Below the pieces are notes generated by a model, which was not told where the DNA came from, made no database searches, and worked only from the letters and a program-made list of their open reading frames with translations. DNA of 64,000 bases, from contig CAVZTX010000028.1 in NCBI GenBank assembly GCA_963778375.1, positions 248,001-312,000 on the forward strand, read 5' to 3'. Shown piece after piece: positions 53,090-62,273 of this stretch. The stretch's first letter is position 1; the number at the start of each line of letters is the position of its first letter. The DNA is from CAVZTX01 sp963778375. Lineage in GTDB: Bacteria > Chloroflexota > Ktedonobacteria > Ktedonobacterales > Ktedonobacteraceae. The position numbers were made by a program, and so were the translations under genes.

Positions 53090-53804
53090 GTGTTTCTCTC
53101 AATTTCCTAGAGAGTTACAAAAGTATTCGGTCTGGAGATAATGACAGACGAAAATCGTCTTGACGCCGGCCAAACTCTGTAAAAACTTGATACTTCGAAT
53201 ACTTCTTTCTCATCAATTAGCGTAAAATGTTCAATAATCCATCGCTATTTCATAGATCTCTAGCTATCCATGTTTTATCAAGCACCAGGTCCGAATCAAA
53301 TAAGTATGCATATCCGACCGCTGATTGCTTCTACCTCAGCATAACAATTTCATAGACTACGAGCAAGTGATTGCGTGGGAAAGAGTACCTTTATACTATT
53401 TGAATTCTCCATAGTATTTAAATTGCTCACCTATTTTTAGCCTGATAGAAATGATGCATCCAGAATAAATAATATTTTCTGCCGTTAGCCTCATTCTCGT
53501 TGTATAGTAGACATACCATTCATTCAACGGGCCGATCTCACAGCGAGGGTGGCTAGAGAAGCAGATGCGCTAGCCATGACGCAGGAGACCTTTATGGAAT
53601 CGTAGATCGTCTGGGGGCCTTGAGGGAGCAGGGCTTGCAAAAGAGGGTGAGCTGCGTCGACCGGTACTTTGGCCCCGTTACTATCCTGTCACATGCGAGT
53701 AAACAGGCAAAAGAGGTTTGCGACAGCTAAAAAGTAGTAGTTTTCGGCTCAACTCCCTCAAAGGGTAGAACCACGCTAAAATATAGTTCTACTTGAAGGA
53801 CAAG
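53090..53804. other. Long non-coding stretch upstream of the T7SS operon
   Basis: 715 bases without a supportable gene. The part at 53530-53740 has short protein-like runs in two frames (VAREADALAMTQETF; VDRYFGPVTILSHASKQAK) separated by stops, probably a decayed gene I cannot identify. The T7SS promoter must be in 53090-53300, but no clear -35/-10 is seen. Confidence 0.4.
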
Positions 53805-54968
53805 TCACGAGAACAAGCTCATCTGTATAACTGGTCTATGACCATCCAACAAAATATACGGCGCAGCCTGTTCAGGAGCACGAATATTGAGTTGACGTAA
53901 GTGTGAAAGATCAGTCAGACGACCAAGGCGTCGCGCCTTCAAAATCGCATCAGCGCCCACCGGCCCAATACCCGGCACACGCAGCAATTGTTGCCGACTC
54001 GCCTTCATAAGATCAACCGGTGCCTCGCGCAAATACCGCTCCGCCCATGCCCGCTTGGGGTCCATCTCCAGCACCATATTGCCGTCGGTCAAAAACGGCA
54101 AATCTTCCACCTTCCACCCATAGTCCCGCAGCAAAAAACTCGCCTGGTACAGGCGATGCTCTCGCAGAGGATTCGTTGGGGATAAGTTCTCAAAGGGAGT
54201 CTGGATCACAGGACTAAAGCCCGAATAATACGCGCGAGTCAGTCCATACTGTCGATAAAGGCGATGACTGAGCGAGAGCAATTCCTGGTCCGTATCACCC
54301 ACCGCTCCGACCACGAATTGCGTCACCGTCCCGGCCAGCTTCTCATAGGGATGGGTGCGTCGTATCTCCTCGGCCAGTTGCAGCATGCTCAACAGCTCCC
54401 GCTGGAAATCCTTCTTAGGAGCCAGCGCGTTCAAGCGCTCCTGCGTTGGCCCTTCAAGGTTCACCGAAACACGGTCCGCCAGTTGCATCAGCCGGTAAAG
54501 CTGCTCATACTCAATGCCGGGCATGATCTTGAGGTGCAGGTAGCCGCGATATCCATAGCGCTTGCGCACGATCTCTGCCGTATCGAGAATTTTGTCCTGC
54601 GTAGTCACGCTCCCTTTAATAATGCCCGATGACAGAAACATGCCCTGCACCTGGTTCGCCCGTTGCAGCGTATCAAATGCTCCCGCCATCTCATCTGGCG
54701 AGAACGTCGCCCGCTGCGTCTTACTGCGCCCGGCCCGAAATGGACAATAGTGGCAATTCCGCTCGCAAGCAGTTGTTATCATGGCCTTCAAAATAGGCTT
54801 CTTGCCCTGCGGCGTAGCCACATTCGTGATGCACTCTGCAAGGCTTCGCGACTGGTAAGGAACCCGCCGGCGCTCATGCTGAGGCTGGTCTCCCGCCGGT
54901 TCGTAAACCGTCGCATCACCTATCTGAGCAAGTTTCGTCATCGTATCAGGAAGCGTTTGCACTAACAT
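53805..54968 (-). CDS. Radical-SAM DNA modification/repair protein
   Basis: 387 residues from the ATG at 54968. Radical-SAM cluster motif C68-x3-C72-x2-C75 in TACERNCHYCPF, FLSSGIIKGSVTTQD, LHLKIMPGIE, then VSVNLEGPTQERL and FVVGAVGDTDQEL. A C-terminal helix-hairpin-helix (LLRVPGIGPVGADAILKARR) should bind DNA. The family is annotated as putative DNA modification/repair radical-SAM protein and is usually paired with a DNA-glycosylase-like partner, not seen here. A promoter places transcription start at or within a base of this ATG, so the mRNA is leaderless; an earlier in-frame TTG falls inside the -35. Two decayed copies lie at 46819-47560. Confidence 0.88.
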   Translation of the reverse strand: MLVQTLPDTMTKLAQIGDATVYEPAGDQPQHERRRVPYQSRSLAECITNVATPQGKKPILKAMITTACERNCHYCPFRAGRSKTQRATFSPDEMAGAFDTLQRANQVQGMFLSSGIIKGSVTTQDKILDTAEIVRKRYGYRGYLHLKIMPGIEYEQLYRLMQLADRVSVNLEGPTQERLNALAPKKDFQRELLSMLQLAEEIRRTHPYEKLAGTVTQFVVGAVGDTDQELLSLSHRLYRQYGLTRAYYSGFSPVIQTPFENLSPTNPLREHRLYQASFLLRDYGWKVEDLPFLTDGNMVLEMDPKRAWAERYLREAPVDLMKASRQQLLRVPGIGPVGADAILKARRLGRLTDLSHLRQLNIRAPEQAAPYILLDGHRPVIQMSLFS

Positions 54969-54974
54969 GGAGAT

Positions 54975-55004
54975 AGTATACTGAACTCTTGTTCTAGTTG
55001 TCAA
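54975..55004 (-). promoter_or_regulatory. Promoter giving a leaderless radical-SAM transcript
   Basis: Minus strand: perfect TTGACA (54999-55004), 18-base spacer, TATACT (54975-54980). The expected start is about seven bases on, at 54968-54969, coinciding with the ATG; no ribosome site is present. Confidence 0.75.
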
Positions 55005-55171
55005 TGCAACAGGGGAACCATCCCAATTTCCTTTCGAGGATGCTCTCTCACTTCCCCAGTTGTATAATACGAGTAAGAATTTCCTCGCCAGTTGTTATAC
55101 AATACTACCCCAGGCAAAAACGTGACAGCACCCATAACAAGGGATCAAGCCAGACAGGGGGAGGAAGACAT

Positions 55172-55639
55172 ATGAATGTCAGCGACGTGATGACCAGAAA
55201 CGTCATTACCACCAAAGAAAATCAGACCAAAGAACAGGCCGCTCGCCTGCTTACCCAGCATCGCATCAGCGGCTTGCCGGTCATTAACAACGATGGCAAC
55301 GTTGTAGGCGTAGTAAGCGAGTATGATGTCATCGCCAAGGATGGCAAATCAGTCAGTGATATCATGACTCGCGGCATCATAAGTGTCACGCCCGATACCG
55401 ACCTTGACACAGCCAGCCGTATTCTAGTTGACGAACGCATCCGCCGTTTGCCCGTACTCGATCAGGGCAAACTGGTTGGCATCGTCAGCCGATCTGACGT
55501 GGTGAGAATAGTCGCGCAGCGCTGGCTCTGTCCCGTCTGCGGTGAGGTCGCCTACGGAGAGAAAGCACCCGAGCAATGCCCACGCTGCGGAGCCACCGCA
55601 ATCGCAGCCACCAACGAACCAGAGCCACCCGGTTCATAA
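55172..55639 (+). CDS. CBS-domain pair protein with C-terminal zinc ribbon
   Basis: 155 residues from the ATG at 55172 with GGGGAGGAAG upstream. Two CBS motifs (1-57: VSDVMTRNVITTK, RISGLPVINNDG; 60-115: VSDIMTRGIISVT, RIRRLPVLDQGKLVGIVSRSDV), which bind adenine nucleotides. A rubredoxin-like zinc ribbon follows with Cys120/123 and Cys136/139 (LCPVCGEVAYG, CPRCGA). Function unknown; such pairs sense energy state. It stands 42 bases before the PDH genes and may share their transcript. Confidence 0.88.
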   Translation: MNVSDVMTRNVITTKENQTKEQAARLLTQHRISGLPVINNDGNVVGVVSEYDVIAKDGKSVSDIMTRGIISVTPDTDLDTASRILVDERIRRLPVLDQGKLVGIVSRSDVVRIVAQRWLCPVCGEVAYGEKAPEQCPRCGATAIAATNEPEPPGS

Positions 55640-55681
55640 CGACACAAGACCCGCATACCACAGAAAGCCACAGGAAATAGC

Positions 55682-56723
55682 ATGGATACCCAACAACATA
55701 CGCAGTTACCCGATACAGAGAGTGCAGCATTTCCTCAGAACGAAAATCCTGATACCCTGCTCGATTACTATTACCAAATGCTGCTCATTCGCCGCTTTGA
55801 AGAAAAGGCTGCCGAGATGTACACGAAGGCCCGCATTGGCGGATACTGTCACCTCAATCTCGGAGAAGAGGCCACCGTCGTCGGCTTCTGCGCCGGACTA
55901 GATCCGACCGATTACGTCTATACCAACTACCGCGAACACGGCTATGCCATTGGACGTGGCATCCCCCCTAATATCGTCATGGCCGAACTGTTCGGCAAAG
56001 CCACCGGATGCTCGAAAGGGCGCGGCGGCTCCATGCACCTCTTCGACATCAACCGCCACTTCATGGGCGGCTACGGCATCGTCGGTGGTCAACTACCCCT
56101 GGCAACCGGTGCAGCATTCGCGCTCGCTTATCGGGATGCGCACGAGATTGTCGCCTGCCAGATGGGCGATGGCGCAACAAACACCGGCGCATTCCACGAA
56201 TCGCTCAACCTCGCCAAAATCTACCACCTGCCCATTATCTTTTTCATCGTCAACAACCAGTACGGCATGGGCTTGCGCGTCGATAAAGGTTCGGCGGTCA
56301 GCGAGTTATACCGCAAAGCTGCCGCTTACGACATGCATAGTGAGCGCGTAGATGGCGATGATCCGCTCGCCGTGCGCGATGTTATGCGCCAGGCCGCCGA
56401 GATTGCCCGTACCCAGCGCGAACCGACCCTGATCGAAGCGGTAAGCTACCGTTTTCGCGGCCACTCCGTCGTTGATCCAGACCGCTACCGTCCGAAGGAT
56501 GAGGTCACGCAGGGACGTGCACATGATCCCATTTCTATCTTTGCCAACCGTCTCAAGGTGGCTGACCTCATCGATGACAATGGATTGAAAGACATCGAAG
56601 AGCGGGTACAACGAGAAATTGACGACGCTGTTCAAATTCGCCGACGAAAGCCCTTATCCCCCGGTCGATGAGTTGATGGACTATATTTACGCGCCGGACA
56701 GCATGGCTGAGGAGGGAGCATAA
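55682..56723 (+). CDS. pdhA: Pyruvate dehydrogenase E1 component, alpha subunit (frameshift near 3' end)
   Basis: ThDP-dependent E1-alpha of the pyruvate (2-oxoacid) dehydrogenase complex: YYQMLLIRRFEEKAAEMY, GFCAGLDPTDYVYTNYREHG, GRGGSMHLFD, and the ThDP site MGDGATNTGAFHESLNLA...VNNQYGM. The frame as given stops at 56671 in an atypical basic tail. With one A removed from CAAATTC (56633-56635) it continues VQFADESPYPPVDELMDYIY to a TAA at 56721, the normal end, two bases before E1-beta. About 346 residues when joined. The indel is most likely a sequencing error. Confidence 0.88.
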
Positions 56724-56725
56724 GC

Positions 56726-57727
56726 ATGGCTGAGATCACTTTTCGACAGGCGCTCAATGACGCGCTGCGCGAAGAACTGCTGCGCGACGAGAACGTTTTC
56801 CTATTGGGTGAGGAGATTGGCAACTTCGAGGGATCATACAAGATCACAGCCGGTTTGCTCAAGGAGTTCGGTCCAAAACGAGTCGTTGATACGCCGATCA
56901 GCGAAAACGGCTTCGTAGGCATGGCAACGGGAGCAGCTATGCTTGGCCTGCGACCGATTGTGGAGATCATGACCATCAACTTCACCATCCTCGCGATGGA
57001 CGAGATCGTGAACCACGCCGCTAAAATCTACTCCATGTTCGGCGGACAATGCGCCATCCCGCTCGTGCTTCGCACCCCCGGCGGTGGTGGACAGCAACTC
57101 TCCGCCACACACTCGCAAAATCTAGAGGTCTGGTTTGCGCACGTTCCCGGCCTCAAGGTCGTTGCACCTTCAACACCTGCTGATGCCAAGGGACTGCTAC
57201 GCACCTCCGTTCGCGACAACAACCCGGTCATTTTCCTGGAGAATCTGGCTCTTTACAACGTCAGGGGCGAGGAACCATCCGCCGACTACACCGTACCCAT
57301 CGGCAAAGCGAAGGTCACCAAAGAGGGAAACGACATGACGGTAATCAGCTATTCGCGCATGTCAGCCGTCGCGCTTGATGTCGCACGTCGCCTGGAACAG
57401 GAACAAAAAGTGAGCATCGAGGTCGTTGATCTTCGCTCGCTCCGCCCGCTTGATCGCGAAACGCTGATTCACTCCGTGCAAAAGACGGGACGCGCCATCA
57501 TCTTTGAAGAGGACTGGCGCACCTTCGGTATCGGCGCGGAACTTGCCGCCATGCTGCAAGAAGAGGCCTTCGATTACCTGGATGCCCCCATCAAACGAGT
57601 CGGCAGCCTGGAGGTACCGCTTCCCTATTCCAAACCCTTGGAGACCGCCGCGCTCACAGGGGCTAAGCAATTGATTGAATCGATTACCGAACTGACACCA
57701 CGCCGCAGGAGGATAAGCCATGCCTGA
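56726..57727 (+). CDS. pdhB: Pyruvate dehydrogenase E1 component, beta subunit
   Basis: 333 residues, GGAGGGAG upstream. TFRQALNDALREELLRDENV, GEEIGNFEGSYKITAGL, DTPISENGFVGMATGAAMLGLRPIVEIM and a C-terminal transketolase domain (EVVDLRSLRPLDRETLIHSV) are all typical. With E1-alpha it decarboxylates pyruvate or a related 2-oxoacid and acylates the E2 lipoyl group. Its end overlaps the E2 start by 8 bases. Confidence 0.93.
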   Translation: MAEITFRQALNDALREELLRDENVFLLGEEIGNFEGSYKITAGLLKEFGPKRVVDTPISENGFVGMATGAAMLGLRPIVEIMTINFTILAMDEIVNHAAKIYSMFGGQCAIPLVLRTPGGGGQQLSATHSQNLEVWFAHVPGLKVVAPSTPADAKGLLRTSVRDNNPVIFLENLALYNVRGEEPSADYTVPIGKAKVTKEGNDMTVISYSRMSAVALDVARRLEQEQKVSIEVVDLRSLRPLDRETLIHSVQKTGRAIIFEEDWRTFGIGAELAAMLQEEAFDYLDAPIKRVGSLEVPLPYSKPLETAALTGAKQLIESITELTPRRRRISHA

Positions 57728-59044
57728 AGTCACCATGCCACGCCTCAGTGACACAATGCAGGAGGGGACAATCTCACAGTGGCTCAAAAAGCCCGGTGAT
57801 CAGGTCAACAAGGGCGACATCCTGGCAGAGATCGAGACCGACAAAGCCAGCATGGATCTTGAATCCTACGATACAGGCGTCCTCGAACAAATCCTGGTGC
57901 AGGCAGGCGAAACCGCGCCCATCGGGCAGGCCATTGCTATCATCGGCACCGGTGCAGGTGCACAATCCCAACCCCCAGCGCAGCCATCCGCTTCGGCAGA
58001 TAGAACACATCCAGCAACACAAACTGCCACGCCATCAGTCGAGAGTAAACCTCAACTTACAGTATCAAATGTTCAGCCAACAGATGTCCAACACCGCTGA
58101 ATCAAGGCAATGGGCGCATGCTCAAGGCTTCACCCCTGGCCCGTCGCATAGCCGAAGAACAGGGCATTGATCTGAGCCAGGTATCTGGAACCGGCCCCGG
58201 AGGGCGCATTGTACGCGACGATATTGAGGACTACCTGGAACAGAGAACGTCCGCCCCCACAACTGCAACTCCTGCCCCTACCACCGCTCCCACACCTCAA
58301 CAGGCTCCATCACAGTCTGCCCTCGCACCAACAACGCAGCCCACTGCATTGCCACCTGGCTCGGAGGCTGTTCCACTTTCACGTGTGCAGTCCATCATCG
58401 CACGTCGCCTGACCGAATCCAAGCAAACGATCCCTCACTTCTACGTCAGCAGCGAGGTAGACATGACTGACCTCCTGGCAATGCGCCAGACCTTCAATGT
58501 CAACGCCGGTGAAGGTGGCGTGAAAGTCACAGTCAACGACCTGATCGTGAAAGCCTGCGCCCTGGCCCTCGAAAAGTTCCCCGAGGTCAATAGCTCGATC
58601 CAGGGCGATCAGTTCATCCGGCACAAGCAGATCAACATCGGCATCGCCGTCGATGTGCCCGGTGCACTCGTCGTGCCTGTCATCCGCGATGCCAACATCA
58701 AAGGCGTGCGCAGCATCGCCCGTGAAGCCAAATCCTTGATCGAGAAGGCCCGCGCTAACAAGCTAGCTACAACAGACCTGGAAGGCGGCACATTCTCCGT
58801 CTCCAACTTGGGCATGATGGACACCTCCAACTTCATCGCCGTGATCAATCCACCTCATGCCGCAATCCTGGCCGTTGCCGCCGCACGCAAACAGTACGTG
58901 CCCATCAACGACCAACCCACTATCCGCGATATAATGACAATCACCCTCTCCGCCGATCACCGCATCCTCTACGGCGCAACCGTAGCACGTTTCCTCCAGG
59001 AGGTGAAGCGACTGCTGCAAAACCCATACAGCCTGCTAGGCTGA
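57720..59044 (+). CDS. pdhC: Dihydrolipoamide acyltransferase E2 (frameshift between lipoyl and catalytic domains)
   Basis: Lipoyl domain (residues 1-80; lipoyl Lys in IETDKASMDLES), Pro/Ala-rich linker, peripheral-subunit-binding domain (SPLARRIAEEQGIDLSQVSG, TGPGGRIVRDDI), a second linker, and the catalytic domain with TLSADHRILYGATVARFL. The usual HxxxDG reads HRILYG, with Tyr for Asp, as in cyanobacterial and plastid E2. The frame breaks at about 58088: CC where CCC would restore one reading, so the gene appears as two frames (57720-58100 and 58118-59044). Likely an indel error. E3 is not encoded here. Confidence 0.87.
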
Positions 59045-59166
59045 ACAACAGATCAGTGTTCCTCTCGCCTGCTGTGTTGTATAATACTCTAGGCAGAGTG
59101 AGAGGAATGAAGAAAACATGAACCTTGTTTCAAGCATACGGCAGGTCTCATAAAGAGGAGAACATT

Positions 59167-59673
59167 ATGTGGTACCAGGACCCAAGGCAGCAACGTAGAG
59201 CCAATAGAGCAGCGCGGCGAGGCTACAGATACCGCTATGGAAGACCAGGAGGTGGTATCGTTGGCCTGGTTTTTCTGATTTTCCTCTTCATGTACATATT
59301 CACCCACATACTAGCGTGGTTAATCACCGCATTAGTCATCGTAGCACTCGCCCTACTCATTCTCCGGCTATTAGGCATAAACATCCGAGGTTCACAGTTT
59401 ATGGGCCAGCGCTTCTCTCAACAGCCACCCCAATCCTATCAACCCTACCAACCTTACCAGCAACAACAGCCACAACCACACGACGACCCCTATCAAGCAC
59501 AACCACATGACGATCCTTACCAACCTTATCAGCAAGGATATCAGCCTCCACAGGGGACGTATCCAGAGGGCAACCAGCGATACCAGTCTCCCTGGCAATC
59601 CCCTAGCTATCAACAGCAGGAGGAAGAGCAGGGTACGCAGAATAAGGAGCAGATGCCGCCAATGCAGCAGTGA
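59167..59673 (+). CDS. Membrane protein with Gln/Pro/Tyr-rich tail
   Basis: 168 residues from the ATG at 59167 with AGAGGAGA upstream. A basic start (QQRRANRAARRGYRYRY), then two hydrophobic segments (about 33-51 and 54-72), then about 95 residues rich in Gln, Pro and Tyr with QPHDDPYQ/YQPYQQ repeats. The low-complexity tail suggests a cytoplasmic or surface-exposed interaction region. No known family. Single gene between PDH and the ATP-grasp gene. Confidence 0.7.
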   Translation: MWYQDPRQQRRANRAARRGYRYRYGRPGGGIVGLVFLIFLFMYIFTHILAWLITALVIVALALLILRLLGINIRGSQFMGQRFSQQPPQSYQPYQPYQQQQPQPHDDPYQAQPHDDPYQPYQQGYQPPQGTYPEGNQRYQSPWQSPSYQQQEEEQGTQNKEQMPPMQQ

Positions 59674-59808
59674 GCCCGGTCGGGGAAGAGGGATATAGGC
59701 CCCAAGTTAACGCTCCCCCCACAACCGTCCTAGCAGCGCTCATCATAAGAAATCGCCGCTGAACGCATGGGAACACCCTTCACAAAATACTTATCAGTCA
59801 CATCCTGA

Positions 59809-59837
59809 TTGACTTCACACCCATTTTCCAGTACATT
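59809..59837 (+). promoter_or_regulatory. Possible promoter of the ATP-grasp gene
   Basis: TTGACT (59809-59814), 17-base spacer, TACATT (59832-59837), about 97 bases before the ATG at 59935. Confidence 0.35.
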
Positions 59838-59934
59838 TAGTATTACTGAGGTTGCATAGAACCATATTTGGACGAACACGGTCAGCGAAGACCATTGAGA
59901 AGACACTGGGGTACTTTAAGGGAGATATTTATCA

Positions 59935-61149
59935 TGAACGTACCTCCAAAAACTGTCCTCTGCATTACCAGCTATGAGAAAGGGACAAGAGTTTATTCGT
60001 GAATGCAAGCGCCAGGGCTGGCAGGTAATCTTATTGACCGCGACGGTACTGGAAAACGCGGATTGGCCCCTTGATAGCATTGATGATGTGTACTACATGC
60101 CCGATGTGTCTAAAGTAGACGATGTAATTCGCGGTGTCAGCTACCTGGCTCGTTCACGTGTCATTGATCGCATCGTGGCTCTTGACGACTATGATGTACA
60201 GACGGCCTCAGCCTTACGCGAGCATATGCGCGTGCCGGGCATGGGCGAGACCACCGTTCGCTATTTTCGTGATAAATTGGCGATGCGCTTCAAGGCACAC
60301 GAGCACGGCGTCCCCGTACCCGACTTTGTCCCCATCCTGAACTATGACAAGATTCGCGCATATATGGACCGTGTGCCACCACCCTGGATGCTCAAACCCC
60401 GCTCCGAGGCCTCCACAATTGGAATTACCAAAATCAACAACCCAGAAGAACTCTGGCCGCGCCTTGACACATTGGGTGACCGCCAGTCCTTCTATCTTTT
60501 GGAGCGTTACATCCCCGGTGAGGTCTTCCACGTGGATTTATTGGTATACAATCGCGAGGTCATCTTTGCCGAGGCACATCAGTACGGACATCCACCGCTT
60601 GACGTGTTTCATGGAGGCGGAATGTTCACAACCCGCACGCTTCCACGTGGATCAGAGGATGAGCAGAGATTGAAGACGCTGAGCAGGGAAGTCATTCGCG
60701 CCTTTGGACTGGTGCAAGGGGTAACCCACATGGAATTTATTAAAGGGCGAGACGATGGTCGCATCTACTTCCTCGAAACCGCCGCTCGTGTAGGTGGCGC
60801 CAACATCGTGGAAGTAGTCGAGATGGCCACCGGCATCAACCTCTGGCGTGAATGGGCAAAGATTGAAACGGCGACAGAGGAACATCCATATCATTTGCCT
60901 GAGCACACTCAAAACTACGCCGGCGTCATCGTCACCCTCGCCCGCCAGGAGTACCCCGATACTTCAGCATACCAGGATCCAGAAATCGCCTGGCGCATGA
61001 ACAAAAAACACCATGCTGGCCTGGTCGTCACCACTCAAGACCCCGACCGGGTGAAGTTCCTACTCGATGAATATATTCGCCGGTTCACCACCGATTTCTT
61101 CGCCTCTCTACCGCCCAGGGAAAGCCGACCACCCAGCCACGAGCCATAA
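59935..61149 (+). CDS. ATP-grasp domain protein (frameshift near 5' end)
   Basis: The ATG at 59935 has AAGGGAG upstream and begins NVPPKTVLCITSYEKG; one surplus G in GGG at 59981-59983 then throws the frame off, and the continuing frame (EFIRECKRQGWQVILL) runs to 61149. Joined, about 404 residues. The ATP-grasp fold is clear: MKPRSEASTIGITKINN (P-loop-like), YIPGEVFHVDLLVYN, then HMEFIKGRDDGRIYFLETAARVGG with the metal-binding Glu/Asn. A carbon-nitrogen ligase acting on a carboxylate; the substrate is unknown. The indel is probably an error. Confidence 0.82.
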
Positions 61150-61218
61150 ATCCAGAAGTGTTTTCAATAACTGAATACCGGCTCTCCTAATCAATTTTCC
61201 CAACCATATGGGAACTTC

Positions 61219-61262
61219 TGTAGGGCCTGTAGGGACAGCGCCTTGTGCCTGTCCTCCCGGGG
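61219..61262. repeat. GTAGGGGC-type dispersed repeat
   Basis: CTGTAGGGCCTGTAGGGACAGCG... a copy with a duplicated head, located between the ATP-grasp and methyltransferase genes. Confidence 0.65.
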
Positions 61263-61438
61263 CTCCTGGATAGGAGAGCACTCCTCATGGCCTGATATTG
61301 ATCAGGTATTCTCACGAAATTCAGGTAATCAGAACAGGTAATTTAACAGGTGTCTATCTCCTTTCCCCTAAGTATACTCTGAGCAGAGTAAGGAGTTCGT
61401 ACTCCCAACACCCCTCCAGAAGGAAAGGAGTTTCTACA

Positions 61439-62245
61439 ATGTCAACCGATGAGACGGTCACAAGTTTTAACCGTGTGGACCAAACGGCGCACCCCACTTT
61501 CTTTACACAGTTCATGGATAAGTCACATACCTTACAGTCGGCGAGCATTTACCGGCAGCGCATGTTTGATCTCCTGGATGTGCGGCCAGGAGCGACACTC
61601 CTGGATGTGGGCTGCGGTGCGGGCAATGATGTGCAGGATCTCGCCAGGCTAGTGGGGCCGAACGGGCGTGTCGTGGGAATCGACTCCAGCGCGACGATGA
61701 TCCAGCAGGCGCGTGCCAGGACTGCGGACATGCATCTCCCTGTGGAGTTCTTGCAAGGGGATGCCTATCAACTCCCATTCGAGGAGCACACTTTTGATAG
61801 TTGCCAGTCGTCGCGCGTCTTCAAACACCTTGCTTCGCCAGAGCGGGCGCTGGCCGAGATGGTGCGCGTGGCACGACCAGGTGCGCGCATTGTGGTGGCA
61901 GAAGCCGATTTTGACCTGATTATCGTCGATATCCCGGATCGCACCCTCGCCCGCAAGATGATCCACCTGGCCTGCGACCGGATACGGCAGGGCTGGATGG
62001 GACGCCAGTTGCCCACGCTCTTCCGTGATGCTGGACTGATCGATATCGAGACCACCGGTCATATGCTCTCAATCGACTACGAATACTTCCAGATGGTCTT
62101 TGGCGGCCTCTTGAAAGAGGCACAGACAGAGGGTCAGGTCTCCGCAGAGGAGATGACTCGCTTCTGGAGTGAGCTAGAGCGAGCTGATCGCGAGCAGCAT
62201 TTATTCGGCTATGTCGGCTTCGTTGTGAGCGGCCGCAAGCCCTGA
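61439..62245 (+). CDS. SAM-dependent methyltransferase
   Basis: 268 residues from the ATG at 61439 with AAGGAG nine bases upstream; a longer frame begins in the repeat region and lacks a ribosome site. Class I fold: TLLDVGCGAGNDVQDLARLVG (motif I), VVGIDSSATMIQQAR, GDAYQLPFEEHTFDS, LASPERALAEMVRVARPGARIVV. UbiE/Coq5-like group; likely a small-molecule methylase. Unlinked to a pathway here. Confidence 0.85.
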   Translation: MSTDETVTSFNRVDQTAHPTFFTQFMDKSHTLQSASIYRQRMFDLLDVRPGATLLDVGCGAGNDVQDLARLVGPNGRVVGIDSSATMIQQARARTADMHLPVEFLQGDAYQLPFEEHTFDSCQSSRVFKHLASPERALAEMVRVARPGARIVVAEADFDLIIVDIPDRTLARKMIHLACDRIRQGWMGRQLPTLFRDAGLIDIETTGHMLSIDYEYFQMVFGGLLKEAQTEGQVSAEEMTRFWSELERADREQHLFGYVGFVVSGRKP

Positions 62246-62273
62246 AAAGGTGCTTAGGCAGACTATGGGAACG

